64,000 nt of DNA from Clitoria ternatea. Taxonomy: Eukaryota > Streptophyta > Magnoliopsida > Fabales > Fabaceae. The stretch spans positions 51,964,501 to 52,028,500 of the forward strand of contig CM075672.1 of assembly GCA_037962975.1 (NCBI GenBank), written 5' to 3'. How positions within the stretch are numbered: the first letter of the stretch is position 1; each line of letters begins with the position of its first letter. This document shows positions 1 to 10,229 of this stretch, piece after piece. A program made the position numbers and the translations under genes. The notes beneath the pieces were generated by a model. The model was not told the origin of the DNA and searched no databases. It was given only the letters and a program-made list of their open reading frames with translations.

Positions 1-4
1 TTAG

Positions 5-325
5 AATTCAAAATTCTACAAGGATAAAACAAGGAAATTCCCGGATAGCTTAATAGCTAGAAAGGAGTTCACTGTCGAGCAGAAAGTGCTACTGTTTAAT
101 TCCCGGTTGAAACTGATGGTCGGAAAATTACGCTCCAAATGGGAAGGACCTTTCAGTGTCACTAATGTATTTCCCTATGGGGCTGTTGAAATAAAAAGTA
201 AGAACTCCAACAAAAGCTTCAAGGTTAATGGACAACGCTTGAAGCCATTCCATGAAAATCCTTCACTTGTAGATGTCACAATGGAGGAACATGCTTTGGG
301 GGAACTACTTCTTGATCCCCCTTGA
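5..325 (+). pseudogene. Integrase C-terminal end of Athila-like pol (partial)
   Basis: This is the last roughly 105 codons of a gypsy polyprotein. Visible family signatures are GKLRSKWEGPF, a PYGAVEI block and FKVNGQRLKPF, the conserved C-terminal part of Athila/Calypso integrases, which in this family binds DNA. A stop codon at 2-4 lies in the same frame, so the upstream pol is either cut by the window or already broken; from 5 the frame is open to the TGA at 323-325. The same block, more diverged, occurs in Calypso A at 12731-12949 on the other strand. The catalytic DDE core lies outside the window. Confidence 0.8.
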
Positions 326-390
326 GGGAGTTTTTCTTACCTATCTTTTTATTTTTTCATTCTATTGTCTATTATGTATGCTCTGTCTTA

Positions 391-426
391 CATTGAGGAC
401 AATGTATGATTTAAGTATGGGGGTGG
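391..426 (+). other. Polypurine-tract-like motif after Athila pol
   Basis: A GAGGACAAT box is followed by AAGTATGGGGGTGG at 413-426. The same layout (GAGGAC box, then GGGG) precedes the LTR in both Calypso families here, which supports a plus-strand priming role. In some Athila relatives this motif lies well before the LTR, so I do not use it to set the LTR start. Confidence 0.5.
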
Positions 427-2042
427 TATTATTCTTGTATGTTGTTTTGGGATTATTCTTGTGTGTTGTTGTTTTTGTTGTGAATTTATGATTATTTTTA
501 TGTGACTATTTTTTTGAAAAAAAATTTAAAGATTTTGTGTGAGATTTTGTGTGCTTTTTGTTTTAAAATGGCATGTTTTATTAGAATTTTAGGATATGTA
601 TGAGTAACAGGTAATTTCTTTCATGTTTGATATGAGCTTAATGATATGTTATGATTTAAACTCAGACATTTTTGGTATGTTAAGAATGACATGATAATTG
701 AGAGATGATCATATATTATAGAATTAGGCCTTGTGAGATTTTTGAGTCTTAAAAATTTGATGGATCACTTTACACCATCTTAATTCTTTAATGTGTGATT
801 TATTCCTGAATACTTACATCTCAATATTTGTCTTGTTTCTTCATGATACTTGAAACTTATATGAATGTATTTGAAAGGACACAGGCATTTTGTTCAATTG
901 AGCCACTAGCCATATAAGCTTACCATGAATAAATCATCCTTTACTAGCCCCTTTGAGCCTATTTAACCATTTCTTTGTTGCAGCTCAAATAAGCCATGGA
1001 CGAAAAATCAAAAATATACCTACCTTAAATAAAAAAATAGGCATTCAAATAAGTCAAAAATAGGCATTCAAATAAGTGTGGAGGTGCGCAAAAAGGAGTC
1101 GCAACTCTTGGTTTAAGTGTTACGCAATCACAAAAAAAAAGATAAAAAATAAAAAAATTATATATATATATATATATATTGATGTTTGCGACCAAATATG
1201 GTCGAACAAATGTTTTACCCTCACCGTTTGCTTGTTAAATTAATTGCTCTATCATTATTTTTGGTATCTAAACTTGTTTTCCAAAATTTTACCACATAAT
1301 TATACCTTGGCCACATCACAACTGTGAAAAGCCCTATTGATCTATACATGCATTTGTGTTGATTGTGGAATTGAGAAACTTCCCAAATTTATGGGACTGT
1401 CTATTTTTCAGGAAAATATTTTAAGCGTATACACAAACCTAAAACACTTGAGAGTTTAGAGTGTGTCTTATGAGGTTCTGTCATTTATGATCTTCTTTCC
1501 AGTTTGACTTAATTCTCATATGCCTAAGTGTTTGGATGATTTTTATACATATCTTAATGCTTTGTATCCTACATGTTAAATAACTCTTGTTTCTCTGTAT
1601 ATTCTTAAGATTTCATGATGAGCATGCTAGTTTTGTGTGTTTACTATTTTTCAACTTAATGTTTTCAATAAATTGTAAAAAAAAATTATTTTTATTCTGA
1701 TTTTTGCCAGGGAGTGTAAAAGAGTAAGTGTGAGAGTATTTGATAATGCATGATTTATCCTCAATTTCTTTGTTTAAATGTGTATAATTTGCCAAAACTT
1801 ATTGTGTAATATATTGGATTTTAACACATTTTTATAATTTGAGCTTTATTTCATATTTGATTTTTAAATGAATTAAGTATAAGATTTTAATGGAAATAAT
1901 GAAATCTTGGTTTCTTTTGTTTTGTAGGGGATAATTGAGCTTGAAAATTGAAGAATTGTGACCAAGGATCAAGGGAATCAAAGCATAAGCAATTATACAT
2001 CAATAAGTATCAAGAAATGCTGAAAATGAGCAATAACAAGTA
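427..2042 (+). other. AT-rich non-coding 3' region of the Athila element
   Basis: There is no supportable gene. Short frames here are AT-rich and unlike any retroelement domain. The stretch contains a (TA)n microsatellite and probably the start of the 3' LTR (U3). Confidence 0.5.
1159..1180. repeat. (TA)n microsatellite
   Basis: About ten uninterrupted TA dinucleotides follow an A-rich run. Confidence 0.9.
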
Positions 2043-2130
2043 CATGAATCGATTCATGCGTTAATAGAGGCCTAGGATTGCAAAATTTTAGGTATGAGTC
2101 GATTCATATGCTGTCATGAATTGATTCATG
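2043..2130. repeat. Palindromic microrepeat in Athila LTR, core ATGAATCGATTCAT
   Basis: A perfect 16-bp palindrome CATGAATCGATTCATG lies at 2043-2058. A near copy is at about 2095-2108 and another 16-mer, CATGAATTGATTCATG with one mismatched pair, is at 2115-2130. The cluster lies 110-200 bp upstream of the TATA box at 2244. Analogous but different palindromic arrays occur in the other LTR families of this window. Confidence 0.8.
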
Positions 2131-2243
2131 TAGTGGAAAACGCAATTACGAGTGGAAACAGCACTGAAATATTAAATTGAAGCATTGACAGACATTCTCC
2201 ACTCAGTTTCTTAAAAAATGGCACGCTGCTTTCCTTTTTCCCC

Positions 2244-2251
2244 TATAAATA
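2244..2251 (+). promoter_or_regulatory. Putative LTR promoter TATA box (Athila)
   Basis: CCCCTATAAATAGAAGC is a strong plant TATA context. Transcription would start about 30 bp downstream, near the AACACAG segment, inside the LTR. It is the only good TATA element in this LTR and lies just downstream of the palindromic cluster. Confidence 0.6.
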
Positions 2252-3154
2252 GAAGCAAAAACACAGTTACCTACACACCTTCACATTGCAAATACTTCAT
2301 TTCCTTTCTTGTTTCTTGTTTCAAGCATCAGAGGCACAAAGCGTCTAGAGGATTTCTTCCCTCCTTGCTCCATTCCGGGTTCGGTTCTTTTTATTTTTAG
2401 TTTGTTTTAATTATGGAGGGCTAAAACTCCTAGATTGATTTTCTTGGAGAATATTATAATATAATTTTGAGGTTCTTGTTTTTAATATAGTATGCTTTTA
2501 TTATTGTTTATTTCTTCATAATCTTACTCTGCTTATTTAATTCCATTCTGTTTAATTAAATTTGCATGCTTAATCGATTTAATTATACAAATGGAATAAA
2601 ATAAGATTTTTATTAAAATGGATTAAGAAAGTATGCATGCTTAATGAATATTTTCATAATCACTTTTAATAATTATGGTTTGCTTAATTCCATAATTTGA
2701 GAATAGATTATGTATGTAGGCGATATTCTTATATATGCTCAATAATTCTTAGATTTTACGATCTTGACTCATTTTGCTTAATTAGGATGCTTGATTAAAA
2801 TATTTATTTTTAAATAAAAGTAAAGGAATTATGAATTGAAAAAGATGCTTAGTTGATTAATTCAAATTGAGCTAAGAAATTAACAGTAATGAAAGTGTAC
2901 AAATCATCTTTTGTGAACCAAGGATAAATCTAATTACAATACTCCAAGAAAATCAATCGCTTGTTAGTTAATTGTTACAACCAATCAACCCCCCCCCAAA
3001 TATCTTTGTATGTATATTAAATTTTTGTTTGTTAAAAAATTAATTTTAAACTTGATTTTCCTAAATTTTTGTGTTAATCTTCGAGAGAACGACCTAGGTT
3101 CACACCCTAGTACTACATTAATTAATTTTGATGTACTAATTTGATGGGACCGCA

Positions 3155-3993
3155 ATGGAAACGTCAATAAGCTTGCTCTAGAATGTTTCAACTGCAAGAA
3201 CTAGGACATACTAAAGCAAAGTGTCCTCTTCTGAACAAAGACAGAAAAGATAAAAGAGAAAAGAAGAAGTTCTTCAAAAAGTAAAAGAGACTCATCACCT
3301 GGGATGATGAAGACTCAACAAGTACAAGAGAATCTGAGGAAGAGACAAAATCTGCTCAGATCTGTCTAATGGCCAAATCAAACTCAGAATCTAAAGTAAG
3401 TACAGACGAGTCTAAATCAGAAGAGGTAAACCAGTCTGATTTCAAAAAAGTATGAAGCTTTATTTAAAGTCTTTTCAACTCTTTTGAAAAACTATAAGTT
3501 GTTGAAAAAGAAATAGTCTGAAACCATTTCTTTATATGAAAATATTATATCAAATTTGAAGAAAAAAGATTCAGATTAAGACTTTCTTAAAAAGTTAGAT
3601 GAAATAGAGAAGATGCATCTTGAAGAAATATATAAGCTTAAGAAAGAAAATGAAACTTTGAAAACCGAGCTGAGTAGTTTAGATGTTCGTTGTATTTCTC
3701 AAGAAAAAGAAATCATGTCTCTTTAACACCAAGTAAGTACGCTTACTACAGACCTGACCCATTTTGAAAATGGAACTGAAAACTTAAAAAACTTATGGGT
3801 AAATCTCAAGGAAGTTGTAAAAGACCTGGTCTGGGGTATGTTGAAGAAAATAATGTCAAAGAAAAGGTTTCTCCCTCTTTATCTTCTAAAATTAAGCATA
3901 AATATGCTGAATGCAACCATTGCAAGAAGCATGGTTATGTGATTCAGGATTGTGAAGGAAAAATAGAAATACAAAGAAAACTAACCCTATAGG
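3155..3993 (+). pseudogene. Copia gag (nucleocapsid part), broken
   Basis: The fragment opens with a CCHC zinc knuckle (ECFNC at 3182, GHTKAKCP just after) split by a frameshift and TAG. A Lys/Glu/Ser-rich stretch with coiled-coil character follows (about 3540-3720, the KKENETLKTELSSL region). A second knuckle-like motif, CNHCKKHGYVIQDC, lies at 3912-3953 with the usual His replaced by Tyr. Several in-frame stops make it non-functional. In the family this part of Gag binds RNA during packaging. The N-terminal capsid half lies left of the inserted Athila element. Confidence 0.7.
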
Positions 3994-3999
3994 ATCTAA

Positions 4000-4195
4000 A
4001 AAGTTCTGGGTACCAAAGGCAATGATTATTTCTATGTTCCTAAACCTAGAACAATTTGAAGGTGGAAAAGTTACCTTTGGAGGAAACCAAATAGAACGAA
4101 TAACTAGTATTGGTAAAGTTGGTAGCATTCCTTCTCCTGTGATTGAAAATGTTTACTATGTTGAAGGTCCAAAGCATAATCTATGAGCATAAGTC
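4000..4195 (+). pseudogene. Copia aspartic protease remnant, active site missing
   Basis: The block GGKVTFGGNQ followed by VYYVEGPKHNL is the conserved second half of the SIRE-type protease. The segment that normally carries the D-S-G catalytic triplet, between the conserved WVPK and the GGKVTFGG block, is absent: the sequence passes from WVPKAMIIS to LEQFEGGKV in about 15 codons. A deletion of the active site is the simplest reading. The enzyme would normally cut the Gag-Pol precursor. Confidence 0.65.
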
Positions 4196-4334
4196 AAGTC
4201 TAAGACAGTGGTTACAAGGTCTCATTTGATAAAGAAAAGTGTACTATTATTAACCTTGATGGAACCACTCTTTTCTCTACAAACAAACATAACAACCTCT
4301 ACAAGGTCAATTTGGGTGAACTAAACAGTCAAAA

Positions 4335-5250
4335 TGTAACTTGCCTTTTCTCCACTTATGAAGAAAAGTGGGTCTAGCACAAAAAGCTTAGACATGTTAG
4401 CATGAAACATATTTCTAAACTAAACTGAAAAAGGTTAGTTAAGGGACTGCCTAGAATTTTATTCAATGGATCCCAACCCTGCGAAGCATGTCAAAAGGGA
4501 AAACATCATAAAATGTCTTTTAAAAATAAGGATGTTATTTCCACTACCAGACCTCTTGAGCTGTTACATTTAGATCTGTTTGGACCATCCTAAGATCAAA
4601 GTCTTGCTAAAAAAAGATAAGGTTTTGTCATTATTGATGATTATACTAGAATGACATGGGTCTATTTCTTAGCCCACAAAGATGAGTCTATACAAGTATT
4701 CAAGACTTTCTATAAGAAAATCCAGTATGAAAAAGGTGTCTGCATTGGTATAATAAGAAATGATCATGGCAGAGAATTTGAAAATGAAATATTTGAAAAT
4801 TTTCACAACAAAACTTGTATTTCTCATACATTTTCTTCTTTAAGAATACCCTAGCAAAATGGTGTTGTTCAAAGGAAAAACAGAAGTTTGTTAGAGATGG
4901 CCAAAACTACGCTTTGCAAAAATGATTTACCAAAATATTTTTAGGCTGAAGCTGTGAGCACATCTTGCTATATTCAAAATAGAGTCTTTATCAGACCAAT
5001 ACTCAACCAGACTCTATATGAATTGTGGAAAGGAAGAAAACCCAACATTTCATATTTTTCACTCATTTGGATATACATGCTATATACTAAACACAAGAGA
5101 TCAACTTGGAAAATTTGACTCAAAGTGTGACAAAGGTATATTCATGGGATATTCAAATACATCAAAGTCTTACCGAGTCTTTAACACAAGAACTCAAACC
5201 ATTAAGGAATCAATGCATGTAAGATTTAATGATTTAACAAAGACTGATAA
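4335..5250 (+). pseudogene. Copia integrase, broken; catalytic Glu replaced by Gln
   Basis: The N-terminal HHCC zinc domain is recognisable: His residues in LRHVSMKH, then CEACQKGKHH from 4480. The DDE core has Asp in HLDLFGP (4572-4574) and Asp in RNDHGREF (4762-4764). The residue 36 codons on, where the catalytic Glu is expected in QNGVVxRKNR, is CAA (Gln) at 4870-4872. A TAG stop lies just upstream. The C-terminal part continues as a 107-codon frame at 5018-5341 with the family's FGYTCYILN and KGIFMGYS blocks. Stops occur throughout. Confidence 0.8.
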
Positions 5251-5494
5251 GAAATTGGCAGATCTAGAATATAATGATGTAGGTATTCTACAACCAGAAG
5301 GTGAATCTAAACCATCAGACTCTGTAAATAATCGACAATAAGACTCAGACCAACAGACAATGTCTAAACCTGAGAAACTGAGAGAATGAAAGTTCAAGAC
5401 TTACCATCCTCTAGATCTTATAATTAGAGATCAAGCTGAAGAAGTACGAACCAAATCAAAACTTCATAATCAATCATCGATGGTACTTATTTCA

Positions 5495-6549
5495 GAACTT
5501 AAACCTAAGACCATTGAAGAAGCTTTAGAAGATCCCGAATGGATCATAGCTATACAAGAAGAAGTTAATCAATTTGAAAGAAATAAAGTATAGACTTTGG
5601 TTCCAAAACCCAAGAATAAAAGTATCATTGGAACAAGATGGGTTTTTCGGAAACAAGCTGGATAAAAATGGCAAGGTTACAAGAAACAAGGCAAGGCTTG
5701 TGACTCAAGGCTATAATCAGTAGGAAGGTATAGATTTCACTGAAACCTTCGCTCCTGTGGCCAGACTTGACGCTATATGGATTTTACTTGCATTTGTTGC
5801 TTTCAAAGGAATAAAATTATATCAAATAAATGTTAAGAGCGCATTTCTAAATGGTTTTATTAAAGCACAAGTCTTTGTAAAACAGCCTCCTGGTTTCAAA
5901 GACAAACCTTTTAAAACCCATATCTTCAAATTGAGTAAAACATTGTATGGTTTGAAACAAACACTAAGAGCTTGGTATGATCAACTCAATATCTTTTAAA
6001 AATCAAAAGGCTTTACTAGAGGAAAGGTTAATATAACTCTATTTAGAAAAAGGGTCAGATAGACACTTTCTTATAATGCAAATTTATGTAGATGACATTG
6101 TTTTTAGTGCCACTGAAGAAAGTCTGTGCAAAGATTTTACTAAAATAATGCAAGTTGAATTTGAGATAAACATGATGGGTGAACTCAAATTTTTCTTAGA
6201 TCTACAAATCAAACATACTAATGATGGAATTTTTATTCATCAACAAAAGTTCACTAAAGAGTTACTCAAAATTTAAAATGCATGTTGCTAAGTGTATGAG
6301 TACTCCAATGCATCCAAATTGCATTGTAAGTAAAGATGAGTTTGGTACATCAGTGGATTAGACCTTGTATAGAGAAATGATTGGATCACTATTTTATGTA
6401 AAACCTAGCAGACCTGATATAATGTTTACCGTATGTGTCTGTGCAAGATATCAAACAGACCCCAAGGAATCTCATCTCTACATAGTAAAGAGGATTTTGA
6501 GGTATCTTACAGGTACCACTAACCTTGGGTTAATCTATAAAAGAACATA
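5495..6549 (+). pseudogene. Copia reverse transcriptase, broken
   Basis: The start matches the family motif EEALEDPEWIIAIQEE. Fingers and palm motifs (QINVKSAFLNGFI, VKQPPGFKD, KTLYGLKQTLRAWYDQL) lie in a frame from 5757. The catalytic YVDD is intact at 6085-6096 (IYVDDIVFSA), and the connection region (YREMIGSLFYV, RPDIMF, RILRYLTGTT) runs to 6549. At least three stops and two frameshifts separate these blocks. RT would copy element RNA to cDNA in virus-like particles. Confidence 0.85.
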
Positions 6550-6554
6550 ATCTT

Positions 6555-7027
6555 TTTCTCTTCATAGATTCTGTGATGTAGATTTTGCAGGAGATAGATC
6601 AGACAAGAAAAGTACAAGTGGTGGATGTCACTTTCTGGGAACCAGTCTAATCTCCTGGAGTAGCAAGAAACAAAACTTAATATCCCTCTTAACAACTAAA
6701 GTAGAATATCTGTCTGCTGCCAGTTACTGTTCATAACTTTTGTGGATGAAATATCAACTGGAAGACTATTCAATTCAAGAAGAAGAGATTCTTGTGTTCT
6801 GTGACAACACAAAAGCAATCAACTTGTCAAAGAATCTCATTTAACATTCAAAGGCAAAGCAGATTGAAGAAAAATATCATTTCATTCGTGACTCTGTTCA
6901 AAAAGGCATTTTGAACATGAAGTATGTGGATATAGACCATCAATGGGCTGATATTTTCACTAAACCTTTAGCTGAAGCCAAATTTTCTTTTATAAAATAT
7001 AATCTAAACTTGAGAAATATCATATGA
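6555..7027 (+). pseudogene. Copia RNase H, broken
   Basis: Family blocks are visible in order: DFAGDRSDKKSTSGG, ISWSSKKQN, TTKVEYLSAAS, FCDNTKAINLSKN, EKYHFIRDSV and ADIFTKPLAEAKF. Catalytic Asp/Glu positions look present, but stops interrupt the frame near 6736 and 6841. The frame ends with TGA at 7025-7027, the end of pol. The domain degrades the RNA strand of the hybrid. Confidence 0.8.
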
Positions 7028-7383
7028 TTAAGGTATCTGTATGACTGTAGTTTGTATATCCTTTTACTTAAATATTTTTTACTCACTTCTATGTTAAGAG
7101 ACATAGTCTGTTGCATCATTTATTTATTCATTTATTTTAGTTTTTTATAATGCGTAGCATTCAGTTATTGCTTGGAATGAAACCATTTTTGAACTATTTT
7201 CCCTCCATTAAACCACGTTGTCCTTTAAATAACCTCTCTTAGTTGTTACTTCAACCTCTACAAAACCTTTCATTTCTCTGAAACCTCCTTGTATTCTATC
7301 TCTCTTTCTTCAAGTATCTTTGCCTTTCCGTTTTTGCCCTAACACTTCTTTCCTCACAAACCTTTTTTCCTTTTCTGTTAAAA
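7028..7383 (+). other. Spacer between copia pol and env-like ORF
   Basis: T-rich non-coding sequence; no gene seen. Confidence 0.5.
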
Positions 7384-7627
7384 ATGGTAGGAATCACCCT
7401 CTCAGTTAAGGATGTCATTGAATCCATGTTCTTCGATGCTACTTAGCACAAGCTTGAAGGTAGAGATCTTACCGTTGAAATTGATGGAATCGGGTGGAGA
7501 GTTTCTGCCTGGACAAGGAACCCTTCTCTCCATCTTTGGCTCTTGAGTTCTAGCAAATTGTCTTGGTGGACAAGATAAAGTTCATCTTGATTGGAACTTT
7601 GTGTGAAAAGTGTTAATCCCTGAACAC
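7384..7627 (+). pseudogene. Copia env-like ORF, 5' part, cut by insertion
   Basis: An ATG at 7384 opens a frame starting MVGITLSVKDVIES, in the position of the env-like ORF of SIRE-type elements. It has a TAG at 7443 and more stops before Calypso A cuts it at 7628. The right part appears at 45995-46728 and about 48041-48960. The role of these proteins is not established. Assignment rests on position and on the Lys/Pro-rich continuation. Confidence 0.5.
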
Positions 7628-8625
7628 TGTTGGGTCTTTTAATTGTCAAGCGCACAATTCGTTTGTAGTTTTCAAATTTAGATATCGTTCCACTGAGATT
7701 GAAAGTTCCAGTAATTCATAGTAAATTCTATTTACTATTGAAAATTTATCAAAACTTAAAAGAATAATTTATAAATAATTTATACAATATTCACAGAATT
7801 TGATGATTGATTTGTTCATATGGTAAAAAGGTGATAAAGATAAAATCTATCTAGAAAGTTGAGATGTAAATCAGAATAATCTCAGATACTTGAAGTAAAA
7901 ACACAGATTGATAAATTATGTTGGAATTAGGATCCTCGCACTAAAATATAATGAAATGATTACAAACATACATATTTAATTATCAAGTTCACGTTATTGT
8001 AGCATAAAATGATTATAAGCGATCCCTCGTGATATAAATTCTAAGTAGTTACCGTAAACTCCGATCCCTCGTGAACTTTCTTAGTAAAAACTTGCATTAA
8101 GTCCTGGCTTTATGGCAACAATAATCACCAATTCTATTCTTAGTAATTGGCATATTAAGGGTATTTCAACTTTTACTTTCATTAAAATAGATTTTAATTC
8201 AACATGAATAATCATTCTCCCGTTTGACATTCATACTAATAAAACAAGTTTCAATATGAATGAAAATCATTCTCCCGTTTGATGTTTATACTAATAAAAG
8301 ATTGAAATACTAACATGGTACTTGAATCATAAACATGTAGAGGTTATAATCACAACATCATATAATAGATTGATTCACCAAATTCCAACATAAACAATTT
8401 AGTTACACATGGTAAAAGTAAAAACAACACTTACAGAGGTTGACATTACGAAGGCGTGGAAACACTTCAGATTCAAAAGTTCACAATTTTACACAACACT
8501 CTCAAGTATCTAAAAATCAATCTAAACTTACAAACTTACAAAAGAACACTTAAAACTCGAAAGAAAGAAAGGAAGTTCTGAAACTCAGAACTGAAATTGG
8601 ATGTCATGAATGCCTTGGAAGTGTC

Positions 8626-8635
8626 CTATTTATAG
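8626..8635 (-). promoter_or_regulatory. Putative TATA box of Calypso A LTR
   Basis: Plus-strand CTATTTATAG reads CTATAAATAG on the minus strand. The related LTR at 38185-39237 has a similar ATTTATAGGGCTG block in the same place. Confidence 0.6.
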
Positions 8636-8649
8636 GGCTGAAGAAGGGT

Positions 8650-8920
8650 CCTGACGCTACACGTCAGGTTCCTGACTCAGCTTCCACTAAACACGTGATT
8701 AAGTGGCCATGATTAAGAATTTTTTATTCAATAATGCCCAGACATGTTCCCTCTTTCGGCTTGGCTGTTAGCTGAAGTGGAGTGGCCAAAATATGGGTCA
8801 ATGGCTGAGTGCTTGGCCATCTGTCAGTGGAGTCCACGTAGCTTCTGATGCTACGTATGGCTGTGATACATAGTGTCAGCATCAAAAAATTCCCACGCTA
8901 CGCGTGGTGTTGATGCTACG
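8650..8920. repeat. Palindromic microrepeat GACGCTAC(G/A)CGTC in Calypso A LTR
   Basis: Several copies of CTGACGCTACACGTCAG-like and CACGCTACGCGTGG-like sequence sit just upstream, on the minus strand, of the TATA box at 8626. The cleanest form, CCTGACGCTACGCGTCAGG with 8-bp arms and a 3-bp centre, is at 38788-38806 in the sister LTR. Confidence 0.8.
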
Positions 8921-9117
8921 TGTCACTTTTCCAGATCTTCAATTTTCTCTTGAATTTCTTTACTTTTTTTTATTGCAAAACTAGAGAAAATTTATCAAGG
9001 TAGATAATTTTCAATAACTTCTATTTATTACAATTAAAACCTAAATTTTCAATAACTTCTATTTATTTCAATAACTTCTATTTATTAAAAATTTTATTAT
9101 AAATTTGAAGACTAACA

Positions 9118-9165
9118 AATACCTTCAACTTGAGACATTGCTCGTCCTCAAGCAAGAGAAAAACT
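9118..9165 (-). other. Polypurine tract region of Calypso A
   Basis: Minus strand: a GAGGACGAGCAATGTCTCAAG box, then GTTGAAGGTATT directly against the LTR start TGTTAG. The sister copy at 39238-39285 keeps GTTGGGGGTATT, so this PPT has lost G residues. Confidence 0.7.
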
Positions 9166-10229
9166 TTAAAAACAAATTTTGAGATCAAAATTTAAATTTG
9201 TCTGAAAATTTACCATAAGAAATACTTTACAATTTACCAAGTAAAATATTCAAAGATTAAATTTCTTTAATGTAAGAAAGACCTAAAGATAAAATATACA
9301 CAATATCATATCAATAAATGAAGCTTATTTCAACGTTTACCTTACAAGTGTTTATCTTTGTGAAAAGGTAACCTGTTTCACTCAATCGATTATAAAATCA
9401 ATCAAATTTAATTTTAATTTTCATCTAATCAATGGTTAATCATACAGAGTCAAACCAGAATCACAAGGTCTTTTCAAGGGTTGTAATGAGGTTTAGCTAT
9501 AAGAAATTATGGTTTTTCTTTGAATTCAAACACTTGAAACATAAAAGAGCATTTCATAATTTCTAGGCTTTTTCTAGGCCCAAATCTTACTTCTCTTTTT
9601 GCTGAATACCCCCAACTTAATTCTTTTCATTATTTTTTTCTTTTTATGCATAAATATATTTTTCTTTGTTTGCAAATTTTTTTATTTTTTTTATTTTATT
9701 TTTTATATGCATTATTTTTAAAAAGGAATTAAGTTCAAAAATTTTCATTCCCCAATTTTGTAAGAACACTCAAAATATTTTTCTATTTTGATCATTTGCT
9801 TTTTTAATCAATCAAGTACAACAACACAAATTAAAGATTAAAGCAAAATCAATTTGAATGAAATTATGTCGAAACCCTCAAGTGTTTAAAGATCTCTCAG
9901 CTCACCGGGTTTTTTGAAATTGGTTTGATTATTAATAAGAGTAATGTATTTTAATTTTATCAAAATGCCTTAGTTACAATTAAGAATTTAATTATTGATT
10001 ATGAAAAATGGTTTATTGTAAAGAATTTCAAGTATGTAAAATTTTCAAATTTTTTCAAAGTTTGATCATTTTTATTTAGAAACATATTTAAAAACATAAA
10101 TAAAACCTAATTACCACACACATCACACACAGAATAAATAAAACTCCAAATATATAATCCAAAATGTAAAGATAATGTAAACATAAATATCAAATCCAAC
10201 TAAAATGTTTGAAAGTGCAAGAAAATATG
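9166..10229 (-). other. Non-coding 3' region of Calypso A
   Basis: Very AT-rich, with T-runs near 9660-9720. No gene seen. The segment with GGTCTTTTCAAGG..TTGTAATGAGG (about 9465-9490) also occurs in the second Calypso family (51559 and equivalents), which supports a shared 3' UTR origin. Confidence 0.6.

Larger units (their letters stand above)
1..3154 (+). mobile_element. Athila-clade Ty3/gypsy element, 3' part (pol end, 3' region, 3' LTR)
   Basis: The left edge holds the C-terminal end of a gypsy integrase, then a GAGGACAAT...GGGGGTGG purine motif typical of the Athila clade, about 1.6 kb of AT-rich non-coding DNA, a TATA box and an LTR tail ending in CGCA at 3154. The next base belongs to copia gag, so this element sits inside the copia host. 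The exact 3' LTR start cannot be fixed because the 5' LTR lies outside the window. I see no env-like ORF between pol and the LTR. Confidence 0.75.
3155..7627 (+). mobile_element. SIRE/Maximus-like Ty1/copia element, segment 1 (gag to env-like start)
   Basis: The domain order zinc knuckle, protease, integrase, RT, RNase H is diagnostic of copia. An extra ORF after RNase H is a SIRE/Maximus trait. The element is interrupted by Athila on the left (3154/3155) and by the large nest on the right (7627/7628), and it resumes at 45995 and again near 48041. Stops and frameshifts in every domain show it is old and is the outermost host in this part of the window. Its LTRs are not visible. Confidence 0.8.
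7628..9117 (-). repeat. 3' LTR of Calypso A (1490 bp)
   Basis: Bounded by TG (TGTTGGGTC, plus strand 7628) and CA (CTAACA ending 9117). A PPT region lies immediately to the right, so this is the 3' LTR of a minus-strand element. A second, partial copy of the LTR lies at 38185-39237. On its left the copia env-like frame is cut. Confidence 0.8.
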
